Of a stretch of 58,030 bases of DNA, positions 27,982 to 35,774 are shown piece after piece (position 1 is the stretch's first letter; each line of letters opens with the position of its first letter). The stretch covers positions 224,672 through 282,701 of the forward strand of contig JAIXYZ010000004.1 of assembly GCA_027489955.1 (NCBI GenBank), read 5' to 3'. The DNA is from Hyphomicrobiales bacterium. GTDB taxonomy: Bacteria; Pseudomonadota; Alphaproteobacteria; Rhizobiales; Beijerinckiaceae. The translations under genes and the position numbers were made by a program. The notes beneath the pieces were generated by a model. The model ran no database searches. It was given only the letters and a program-made list of their open reading frames with translations, and had not been told where the DNA came from.

Positions 27982-29727
27982 TCACTTCGCCAGCAGCCAG
28001 TCCTCCACCACGATGGCGTCGAGGCCGGTCGTGTAGAACATGAGGATGGCGTCCTCGGCGGTGTGGAGGATCGGCTTGCCCATGACGTTGAAGGACGTGT
28101 TGAGCACGACCGGCACGCCGGTGATGTCCCGGAAGGCGCTGATCAGGGCGTGGTAGCGCGGGTTGCGGTCCGCGGTGACCGATTGCAGGCGCCCCGTCGC
28201 GTCCTCGTGGACGACCGCGGGGACGAGGGCGCGCCTGTCCTTCCGCCAGACCAGGGTGCGCTCCATGTAGGGGCTGTCCTGGTAGTCCTCGAACCAGTCG
28301 GCCGCCTCCTCGGCCAGGATCGAGGGCGCGAAGGGACGGAAGGCCTCGCGGTACTTCACCTTGGCGTTGAGGATGTCCTTGGCGTCCGCCGGGCGCGGAT
28401 CGGCGAGGATGGAGCGGTTGCCCAGCGCACGGGGGCCGAATTCGGCCCGGCCCTGGACCCAGCCGACAAGCTTGCCCTCGGCGAGGAGCCGCGCGGTCTC
28501 CTCCACCACGCCCTCCCCGAGCCGGCGCAGGCGCGGCTCCCAGGCGGTCATGCGCTCCAGCGGCTCGGTGGAGACGCGCGAGCCCAGATAGGGCGTGAGC
28601 GGCCCGCGCGCGGCCGCCTCCACGTCCGGGCGCCAGCCCGGATTGTCGGCGGCGTAGCTCAGCCAGGCGGCGCCGAGCGCGTTGCCGTCGTCGGCGGGGG
28701 CGGAGGGCACGAACACCGCGTCGAAGCCGCCCCGTGCCGCGATCTTGCCGTTGAACGAGGAATTGAGCGCGCAGCCGCCGGCGACGACGAGGTTGCGCGA
28801 GGAGCCGAGCGTCCTTGCCTGGTCGAGATAGACGTCCATCATCTCCTCGAACACGTCCTGGCCGCAGCGCGACAGGTCGGCCCAGCCGACATCGGTCGCG
28901 TTGTCGGGACGGCGGGCGAGGATGGCGCGGCAGGCCTCGCGGATCGTCGCCTCGTCGGCGAAGGCAAGCTTGCCGTTCTCGATCCGGTACATGCGGCGCA
29001 GGAGGGCGAGAAGGTCCGGGTCGCGGCGGCCATAGGGCGCCAGGCCCATGATCTTCCACTCCTCGCCCTTGAGCTGGTCGAAACCGGCGAGGTCCGTGAC
29101 GAGGCCGAAATAGAAGCCGATGGATTCCCGGCCGCGATTGCGCCGGAGCTCGCGCAGTTGACCGCCCTCATAGGCGAAAACGGCGGAGGCACCGGTCTCG
29201 CCCATGCCATCGACGACGAGGACGGTGGCGTCTGCGAAGGGCGAGGCGAAGGCGGCGTAGGCGGCATGCGTCAGGTGATGGCCGTAGCGCCGCAGCCCGC
29301 CCGGCACGTTCGCCCGGCCGAAGGCCCGATCGAGGCCGAGGATCGTGCCGTAGCCGGCGCGCGCCTGCGCCACGTGGAGCGAGCCGACCAGGGCGCGCTC
29401 GGCGCGCTCGGGCACGAGCGAGCGGTTGAAGTCCGGGGAGAGCGCGGAAAGGGCGGAGAATTCGTAGGCGCCGGCCCGCGCCGATTCGGCCAGGAAGCGG
29501 GTGAAATCCTCGCCCCAGCTCGTGGCGATGGCGACCTCGGCGCCCGCAGGCAGGTGCTCCTTCAGGAGCGAGCCCATGCGCGGCCCGCTGTCCGGCTCGC
29601 AATTGGGCGCCCGCTTGTACTGGAGGTAGCGCTCCGTCGCCTCGGCGAAGAGCGGGGTTCCGTCGGGCCCCACGATGGCGATGGCCGGATCGTGGAAGGT
29701 GGTGGCAAGGCCGATATGGTAGCGCAT
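27982..29727 (-). CDS. NodU/CmcH-type carbamoyltransferase
   Basis: A 581-residue O-carbamoyltransferase of the NodU/CmcH/TobZ family. The N-terminal Kae1-like part shows GYGHHLTHAAYAAFASPF-type metal-binding histidines (HHLTHAA), VLVVDGMGETG and VVAGGCALNSS. The C-terminal YrdC-like part shows QGRAEFGPRALGNRSIL and the end TSFNVMGKPILHT. Such enzymes transfer a carbamoyl group from carbamoyl phosphate to a sugar or antibiotic hydroxyl. No nodulation, glycan or antibiotic cluster is adjacent, so its acceptor is unknown. The start at 29727 matches family N-termini (YHIGLATTFHDPA). It lies 70 bp after the next gene upstream on the same strand. Confidence 0.9.
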   Translation of the reverse strand: MRYHIGLATTFHDPAIAIVGPDGTPLFAEATERYLQYKRAPNCEPDSGPRMGSLLKEHLPAGAEVAIATSWGEDFTRFLAESARAGAYEFSALSALSPDFNRSLVPERAERALVGSLHVAQARAGYGTILGLDRAFGRANVPGGLRRYGHHLTHAAYAAFASPFADATVLVVDGMGETGASAVFAYEGGQLRELRRNRGRESIGFYFGLVTDLAGFDQLKGEEWKIMGLAPYGRRDPDLLALLRRMYRIENGKLAFADEATIREACRAILARRPDNATDVGWADLSRCGQDVFEEMMDVYLDQARTLGSSRNLVVAGGCALNSSFNGKIAARGGFDAVFVPSAPADDGNALGAAWLSYAADNPGWRPDVEAAARGPLTPYLGSRVSTEPLERMTAWEPRLRRLGEGVVEETARLLAEGKLVGWVQGRAEFGPRALGNRSILADPRPADAKDILNAKVKYREAFRPFAPSILAEEAADWFEDYQDSPYMERTLVWRKDRRALVPAVVHEDATGRLQSVTADRNPRYHALISAFRDITGVPVVLNTSFNVMGKPILHTAEDAILMFYTTGLDAIVVEDWLLAK

Positions 29728-29797
29728 GGGCCGGGCAGACTGGTTCACGGCACCGCCGAAAGCAACCCGCCGGCCCTGCCGGCCTCGTGCACGGCCG

Positions 29798-31897
29798 TCA
29801 CACGAGCTGGTCGCGCCGCAGGTCGTCGAGCACCGAGAGGTGACCGAGGGCGCGCTTGAGAGCCGCCGCCTGCGCGGCATCCAGGATGCCCGGATCGACC
29901 CGGTTGTCGGGCGGCCGGCCGGCGGCGATGTCGGCGAGCTGCTGGCGCAGGATGGCGGCCAGGATGGCCGCATGATCCTCCTGCAGGGCGGCAAGGTCCG
30001 CCGCGCCGCCCACGTCCAGCCCGGCGACGCCCGCCAGCCGGTCGCGCGTCCCGTGGACGCCGATCCCGTGGCGGATGGCGAGGATGCGCGCGGTGGTGAC
30101 GATGGCCTTCAGCCCGGCGAGCTTGAGGTCGATCCGCCCGTCCTCCTCGGTGCGGAACCGGCCGAGAAAGCCAACCGCGCCCCGGCTCTCGCCGGCGGCC
30201 TCTGAGAGGAGCTTCAGGAAGGCGATGCGATGGCGCGCTGCCTCCCACGCTTCGCGCCACAGGCCGCCGGCAAGGGCGCGGTCGCCGTGGACGACGCGAA
30301 AATCGAAGAAGATGTCGACGGCGAGCAGGTCCTCCGGGCTCGACCGCTCGAGCCAGTGGCCGACGCGGTCGCGCCAGGTGGCGAGCGAGCCCCGGAAGGC
30401 GGGCCGGGAGGCCATGACGCCGCCCTTGCAGAAGGGCACGCCGACCTCGTTGAGGACTTCCGTCATCCGCTGGCCCAGCGCGGCGAAGTACCGGTCCTCC
30501 GGGCCGTCCGGCTCGCCCTGCGCGAAGACGAGCGCGTTGTCCTGGTCCATGGCGAGCAGGCTCTCGCCCCGCCCGGCCGAGCCGAGCACGAGCACCGCGT
30601 AGGCGCAGGGCGGCGGGCCGGCGCCGGCGGCCGTCTCGGCCTCGGCCAGCATGGCGGCCCGGCGGGTGAGCGCGCCGACCTCCCGCGCCACGACCGCGGC
30701 GATCGTGCGGGCATCGACCTCCTCCGCGGCGAGGCTCGCCGCCATGGCCGGCAGTTTTGCCCAGGCCCGTCCCAGGGCCTGAACGTCCGCCGCCTCGTCG
30801 ATGTCGTCACCCATCGCCACGGCCGATTCGGAGCGCAGGCGCAGGAGATCGCGGGTGGTGACGACGCCCGCGACGCGGCCGTCCTCGCCCGTCACGGCAA
30901 GGTGCCGCACGCGCCGGCGGCTCATCCGCCCGATGGCTCGGTAGAGGAAGGCGTCGGCGGGCACGTGGAGCACCGGGCGGGAGGCGAGCGCGTCGAGCGT
31001 GTCGTCGAGGCCCGCGGCGCCCCGCCCCGCCACGTGGCGCAGGACGTCGCGCTCGGTGACGATGCCGAGCTCGTCGGGACCGGCGTCGGGAGCGCCGACG
31101 AAGAGCGAGCTCAGGCGGCGGGAGGCCATGGCGGCCAGGGCCTGGGACAGCGGCGTCGCCGGCGGCATGAAGGCGGGCTCCGGGTTCATCACGTCGGCGA
31201 CCCGGTGCCGGTAGGGATAGGAATCGAGGCGGGGGATCGCCGTGCGCTCGCCCGCGCCCGGCAGTTCCCAGATCGCGGGCGCGTGGCCGGCCATGGCGTC
31301 GGCGATGCGGCGGCTGGCCGCGATCGCCTCGCCCACGGTGCGGATGCCCTTCTCCCGCAGCCGCGGGGCCAGGGCGACGAGGATCCGCGCCGCGGCCATG
31401 GCGTCGCCCATGGCGCGGTGCCGGTCCTCCAGCGGCACGTCGAGCCAGGCCGCCAGCGCCTCCAGCGAGTAGGACGGCAGGCGCTGCTCCGCGATCTGGG
31501 CGAGCAGGCGCACGTCCAGCGCCGGCGGTGGCACGAAGGGGGCGCCGATGCGCTCCGCCTCGTGGCGCAGGAGAGCGAGGTCGAAGCCGATCGTGTGGCC
31601 GACCATGACGCGGTCGCCGATGAAGGCCGCAAGGCCCGGCTGCAGGCTGGCAAAGGCCGGCGCGTCCCGCAGGGTGTCGGCGTCGATGCCGTGAACGGCG
31701 GTGGCGGAGGCCGGGATCGGCTCGGGGCAGGCGACGAGCGAGTGGAACGCGTTGGCGCGGTCGATCCGCGTGCCGTCCACATGCACCGCGGCGATCTCGA
31801 CCAGGCGCGAGCGGCGCACGTCCAGGCCCGTCGTCTCGGCATCGAGGGCCACCGCGCGGATGGCAAAGAGCGGTGTTGCGCTGACGACGTCCGCCAT
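29798..31897 (-). CDS. DEDDh exonuclease - tandem CBS - DUF294 nucleotidyltransferase fusion
   Basis: A 699-residue multidomain protein. Residues about 12-175 are a DnaQ-type 3'-5' exonuclease with intact DEDDh motifs (LDAETTG; GHTIGFDLALL; HRAMGD). A linker leads to two CBS repeats (about 232-350; DVLRHVAG and GVVTTRDLLRL mark their ends), which usually bind adenine nucleotides. Then comes DUF294 (about 380-520), with the nucleotidyltransferase motif GSAGRGESLLAMDQDNA near 436-452, and the DUF294_C helical domain. CBS-DUF294 proteins are thought to modify or sense nucleotides; the exonuclease fusion occurs in alphaproteobacteria. Role unknown. ATG at 31897. Confidence 0.87.
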   Translation of the reverse strand: MADVVSATPLFAIRAVALDAETTGLDVRRSRLVEIAAVHVDGTRIDRANAFHSLVACPEPIPASATAVHGIDADTLRDAPAFASLQPGLAAFIGDRVMVGHTIGFDLALLRHEAERIGAPFVPPPALDVRLLAQIAEQRLPSYSLEALAAWLDVPLEDRHRAMGDAMAAARILVALAPRLREKGIRTVGEAIAASRRIADAMAGHAPAIWELPGAGERTAIPRLDSYPYRHRVADVMNPEPAFMPPATPLSQALAAMASRRLSSLFVGAPDAGPDELGIVTERDVLRHVAGRGAAGLDDTLDALASRPVLHVPADAFLYRAIGRMSRRRVRHLAVTGEDGRVAGVVTTRDLLRLRSESAVAMGDDIDEAADVQALGRAWAKLPAMAASLAAEEVDARTIAAVVAREVGALTRRAAMLAEAETAAGAGPPPCAYAVLVLGSAGRGESLLAMDQDNALVFAQGEPDGPEDRYFAALGQRMTEVLNEVGVPFCKGGVMASRPAFRGSLATWRDRVGHWLERSSPEDLLAVDIFFDFRVVHGDRALAGGLWREAWEAARHRIAFLKLLSEAAGESRGAVGFLGRFRTEEDGRIDLKLAGLKAIVTTARILAIRHGIGVHGTRDRLAGVAGLDVGGAADLAALQEDHAAILAAILRQQLADIAAGRPPDNRVDPGILDAAQAAALKRALGHLSVLDDLRRDQLV

Positions 31898-31975
31898 CGA
31901 TCCCTCCCCGGCGAGAACGTCATCCTCCGCCGGCGAAATCCCATCGTAAAGGCGGGAATTAGACGAAGCGCGACG

Positions 31976-32626
31976 TCAGGGACCCGGGCGGAAAGCCGCG
32001 CCCACGAGCGCCTTGGCCTCCGGGCTCGCCCAGTCGGCGGGGCCGGACAGCATGCCGAGCTCGCAGCCGTCGGGTCCGACGAGCAGGGTCGTTGGCATGC
32101 CGAAGGCCTTGCCGACGCCTTTCAGCTCCTGGAACACCTTGGCCTGCGGGTCGGCGTAATAGGCGAGGTTCGCGATGCCGGCCTCCTGGAGCCAGGCCCG
32201 CGGGCGCTCGACATTGCGGGTGTCGATGTTGACGGCCACGACCTGAAACCCGTCGCCGCCGAGATCGGCCTGGAGGCGGTCGAGCGCCGGCATCTCCTCC
32301 CGGCAGGGCGCGCACCAGGTCGCCCAGAGGTTGAGGAGCACGGTGCGGCCACGGAAATCGGCCAGCGATGCGGGACGTCCGTCGGCGCCCGTGAAGGCGA
32401 GGGCCGGCAGGGCCCGCGGCGTCTCCTGGACCGCGAAGGCGGCCACCGCGCCGGTCGCCAGCGGCTTCAGAGCGGCGACCTTCGCGGCGGACGCGGCGCA
32501 GGCCGCCCCCGCGACGCGGTTGCCGGGGACCCCGGCCGTCCCGTATAGGGCGGCGGCGGCTGCGGCCACGGCGAGACACCCCGCGACGAGCAGGGCGATC
32601 TTGCCGGATGGAAGATGCGGCATCAT
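31976..32626 (-). CDS. TlpA-like thiol-disulphide oxidoreductase, membrane-anchored
   Basis: A 216-residue thioredoxin-fold protein with one N-terminal membrane anchor (about 9-28) and a periplasmic domain carrying [16 protein letters not shown] (Cys105, Cys108) and the cis-Pro motif GMPTTLLV. These reductants typically serve cytochrome c or cytochrome oxidase assembly, or other periplasmic thiols. Two adjacent ATGs (32626, 32623) are possible. The gene is divergent from argH with 42 bp between starts, the order seen in many Rhizobiales. Confidence 0.88.
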   Translation of the reverse strand: MMPHLPSGKIALLVAGCLAVAAAAAALYGTAGVPGNRVAGAACAASAAKVAALKPLATGAVAAFAVQETPRALPALAFTGADGRPASLADFRGRTVLLNLWATWCAPCREEMPALDRLQADLGGDGFQVVAVNIDTRNVERPRAWLQEAGIANLAYYADPQAKVFQELKGVGKAFGMPTTLLVGPDGCELGMLSGPADWASPEAKALVGAAFRPGP

Positions 32627-32668
32627 GGCTACCGAACGGTCCCTTATTTCGACAGGCAGGCGCTGATC

Positions 32669-34063
32669 ATGAGCAACCGGATGTGGGGCGGGCGGTTCGC
32701 GACCGGTCCCGATGCGATCATGGAGGAGATAAACGCCTCCATCGGGTTCGACCAGCGCCTGTGGCAACAGGACATACGCGGCTCCCTCGCCCACGCTGCG
32801 ATGCTGGCCGAGACCGGCATCCTGAGGAAGGCCGACGTCGCCGCCATCGAGAAGGGCCTAAAGACCGTCGCCGCGGAAATCGAGGCCGGGACGTTCACGT
32901 TCTCGCGGGCGCTCGAGGACATCCATATGAACGTGGAATCCCGGCTCAAGGACGTGGCCGGCACCTCCGCGGGCCGGCTGCACACGGCGCGCTCGCGCAA
33001 CGACCAGGTCGCCACCGACATGCGCCTGTGGGTGCGCGACACGCTGGACGCCATCGACACGCAGATCGCAGACCTGATGACGGCGCTGGCCGAGAAGGCC
33101 CTCGCCTTCTCCGGGGCCGTGATGCCCGGCTTCACCCATCTGCAATCGGCGCAGCCGGTGACGTTCGGCCACCACCTGCTCGCCTATGTGGAGATGCTGG
33201 GGCGCGACCGCGGCCGCTTCGCCGATGCGCGGGCGCGGTTGAACGAGTGCCCGCTGGGGGCCGCGGCGCTCGCCGGCACGTCCTTTCCCATCGACCGGCA
33301 CATGACGGCGAAGGCGCTGGGCTTCGACCGGCCGACCGCCAATTCCATCGATTCGGTCTCCGACCGGGACTTCGCGCTGGAGGCGCTGGCGGCGGCCTCG
33401 ATCTGCGCCATGCACCTGTCGCGCTTCGCCGAGGAGATCGTCATCTGGACGACGCCGCAATTCGGCTTCATCCGCCTGACGGACAAGTTCACGACCGGCT
33501 CGTCCATCATGCCGCAGAAGCGCAACCCGGACGCGGCCGAGCTGGTGCGCGCCAAGGCGGGCCGCGTCATCGGCGCGCTGAACGGCCTGCTCGTCGTCAT
33601 GAAGGGCCTGCCGCTCGCCTATGCCAAGGACATGCAGGAGGACAAGGAGGGCACGTTCGACGCACTCCAGACGCTCTCGCTGTCGCTGGCGGCCATGGCC
33701 GGCATGGTCCGGGACATGGAGCCTGACGTGAAGCGGCTGAAGAAGGCCGCCGGCTCCGGCTTCTCCACCGCGACCGATCTCGCCGACTGGCTGGTCCGGG
33801 TGCTGGAAATGCCGTTCCGCGACGCGCACCACGTCACCGGGCGCCTCGTCGCGCTGGCGGCGGAGCGCAATGTCGGGCTGGAGAAGCTCTCGCTCGCCGA
33901 CATGCAGGGCGTCGAGCCGCGGATCACCGACGATGTGTTCGGTGTGCTCGGCGTCGAGCGCTCGGTGAAGAGCCGCACCTCCTATGGCGGCACCGCGCCG
34001 GCCAATGTCCGCGCCCAGGCGCGGCGCTGGCTGAAGCGGCTCGCCGCTCCCCGCAAGGCCTGA
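32669..34063 (+). CDS. argH: argininosuccinate lyase
   Basis: A 464-residue fumarase/aspartase-superfamily enzyme that splits argininosuccinate into arginine and fumarate. [21 protein letters not shown] at the start, DVHMNVE-like [10 protein letters not shown], and the superfamily signature [12 protein letters not shown] (about 277-288, containing the catalytic Ser loop) identify it. The ATG at 32669 is fixed by family N-termini. It is followed by lptM and lysA on the same strand at short distances, so arginine and lysine genes share a transcript here. Confidence 0.97.
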   Translation: MSNRMWGGRFATGPDAIMEEINASIGFDQRLWQQDIRGSLAHAAMLAETGILRKADVAAIEKGLKTVAAEIEAGTFTFSRALEDIHMNVESRLKDVAGTSAGRLHTARSRNDQVATDMRLWVRDTLDAIDTQIADLMTALAEKALAFSGAVMPGFTHLQSAQPVTFGHHLLAYVEMLGRDRGRFADARARLNECPLGAAALAGTSFPIDRHMTAKALGFDRPTANSIDSVSDRDFALEALAAASICAMHLSRFAEEIVIWTTPQFGFIRLTDKFTTGSSIMPQKRNPDAAELVRAKAGRVIGALNGLLVVMKGLPLAYAKDMQEDKEGTFDALQTLSLSLAAMAGMVRDMEPDVKRLKKAAGSGFSTATDLADWLVRVLEMPFRDAHHVTGRLVALAAERNVGLEKLSLADMQGVEPRITDDVFGVLGVERSVKSRTSYGGTAPANVRAQARRWLKRLAAPRKA

Positions 34064-34146
34064 TCGGCCGCCCTCGCCTCGCGGGGCGAGTGGCGCTAAT
34101 GTCGCCCGCGCCGCCACCGCGCCGTTCCGCCGGAGTCCACCTGCCC

Positions 34147-34386
34147 GTGCCCCAGTCCCAGCCTTCCTTCCTCCGCCTGCTCCTCGTGGCGGGCGCGGTC
34201 TCCCTGACGCTCGCCGCGTGCGGGCGCCGCGGCGCGCTGGAGCCGCCGCCGGATCCGTCCGCGCCGAAGGCCGAGCCGGCGCAGGAGGGGGGCGGCCTCA
34301 CGACCTCGCCGGTCGGCCAGCCGCGCCGCCGCGACCCGGGCTTCGAAGTGCCCAAGCGCGACTTCATCCTCGATCCGCTTCTGTAA
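34147..34386 (+). CDS. small lipoprotein, LptM (YifL)-like
   Basis: A 79-residue lipoprotein with a signal ending in LAAC (lipidated Cys25) followed by GRRGALEPPPDP, the LptM/YifL pattern C-G-x-x-G-x-L-x-x-P. In E. coli LptM helps LptD oxidation in lipopolysaccharide export. The mature part is Pro-rich and ends FEVPKRDFILDPLL. The GTG at 34147, with CGGAG about 11 bp upstream, gives a normal-length signal; the frame is open to 34090. It sits between argH and lysA, as often found in alphaproteobacteria. Confidence 0.82.
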   Translation: MPQSQPSFLRLLLVAGAVSLTLAACGRRGALEPPPDPSAPKAEPAQEGGGLTTSPVGQPRRRDPGFEVPKRDFILDPLL

Positions 34387-34422
34387 GGGCCGAGCGGCCT
34401 CGTCGCAGCGCAGGGGCGCGCC

Positions 34423-35691
34423 ATGCACCATTTCCATTATCGCGGCGGCACGATGCATGCCGAGGACGTCGCCATCCCCGCCATCGCCGAGGCGGTGGGC
34501 ACGCCGTTCTACTGCTATTCCACCGCGACTTTGTCCCGGCACTACCGGGTGATGGCGGAGGCGTTCGCCGGGTCCGACGCCCTCATCTGCTATGCGATGA
34601 AGGCCAATTCCAACCAGGCGGTGCTGAAGACGCTGGGCGATCTGGGCGCCGGGATGGACATCGTCTCCGGCGGTGAGCTGCGCCGGGCGCTGGCCGCGGG
34701 CGTGCCGGGCGAGCGCATCGTGTTTTCCGGCGTCGGCAAGACGCAGGCCGAGATGGCCGACGCGCTGGATGCGGGCATCCTGTGCTTCAACGTGGAGAGC
34801 GAGCCGGAACTGTCCGCCCTGTCGCAGGTCGCGGTTTCCCGCGGCGTGAGCGCGCCGGTGTCGATCCGCGTCAACCCGGACGTCGACGCCCGGACGCATG
34901 CGAAGATCTCGACCGGCAAGTCGGAGAACAAGTTCGGCATCCCGATCAGCCGGGCACGGGACGTCTACGCGATCGCGGCCGGGCTTCCCGGCCTGTCCAT
35001 CGCCGGCGTCGACATGCATATCGGCAGCCAGATCACGGACCTGGAGCCCTTCGACAACGCCACCGCCCTGCTCGTCGAGCTGGCGCGGGACCTGATGGCG
35101 CAGGGCCACCGCCTCCATCACATCGATCTCGGCGGCGGCCTCGGCGTGCCCTACCGCGAGGACAATGAGCCGCCGCCGGACCCGGCCGCCTATGCGGCGA
35201 TGATCACCCGGCACACGCGGCCGCTGGGGCTCAAGCTCGTCTTCGAGATGGGGCGGCTGATCGCCGGCAATGCCGGCATCCTTGTCACCCGCGTCATCTA
35301 TGTGAAGCACGGCGAGGGCCGGACCTTCGTGATCGTCGACGCGGCGATGAACGACCTCATCCGGCCGACGCTGTACGATGCCCATCACGACCTGAAGCCC
35401 GTCGTGCTGCCCTCCCCCGACGCGCGGCGCATGGTCGCGGACGTGGTGGGGCCGGTCTGCGAGACGGGCGACTACATCGCCCTGCAGCGCGAGATGCCGG
35501 AGGTGAAGGCGGGCGATCTCATCGCGGTCATGACGGCGGGCGCCTACGGGGCGGTCCAGGCCGGAACCTACAATACCCGCCTCCTGGTGCCGGAGACCAT
35601 GGTCCATGGCGGCGCCTTCGCGGTCGTACGGCCGCGCCCGTCCTACGAGGATGTGATCGGCCTCGACCGCCTTCCCGGCTGGATGGACTGA
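34423..35691 (+). CDS. lysA: diaminopimelate decarboxylase
   Basis: A 422-residue PLP enzyme that decarboxylates meso-diaminopimelate to lysine. The PLP-binding Lys60 is in YAMKANSN; HIGSQITDLEPF, LGGGLGVPYRED and the C-terminal GPVCETGDY active-site loop are characteristic, as is GAYGAVQAGTYN. ATG at 34423, 36 bp after the lptM-like gene. It is the last step of the pathway that begins at asd (13.7 kb). Confidence 0.97.
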   Translation: MHHFHYRGGTMHAEDVAIPAIAEAVGTPFYCYSTATLSRHYRVMAEAFAGSDALICYAMKANSNQAVLKTLGDLGAGMDIVSGGELRRALAAGVPGERIVFSGVGKTQAEMADALDAGILCFNVESEPELSALSQVAVSRGVSAPVSIRVNPDVDARTHAKISTGKSENKFGIPISRARDVYAIAAGLPGLSIAGVDMHIGSQITDLEPFDNATALLVELARDLMAQGHRLHHIDLGGGLGVPYREDNEPPPDPAAYAAMITRHTRPLGLKLVFEMGRLIAGNAGILVTRVIYVKHGEGRTFVIVDAAMNDLIRPTLYDAHHDLKPVVLPSPDARRMVADVVGPVCETGDYIALQREMPEVKAGDLIAVMTAGAYGAVQAGTYNTRLLVPETMVHGGAFAVVRPRPSYEDVIGLDRLPGWMD

Positions 35692-35774
35692 CCGGCCACT
35701 GGCCATCGCGCCCATCCGTGCTAGCCTCGCGTCATCGCATGGGGTCGGGCGGGCGCATGGACGAGGAGGCTCGG

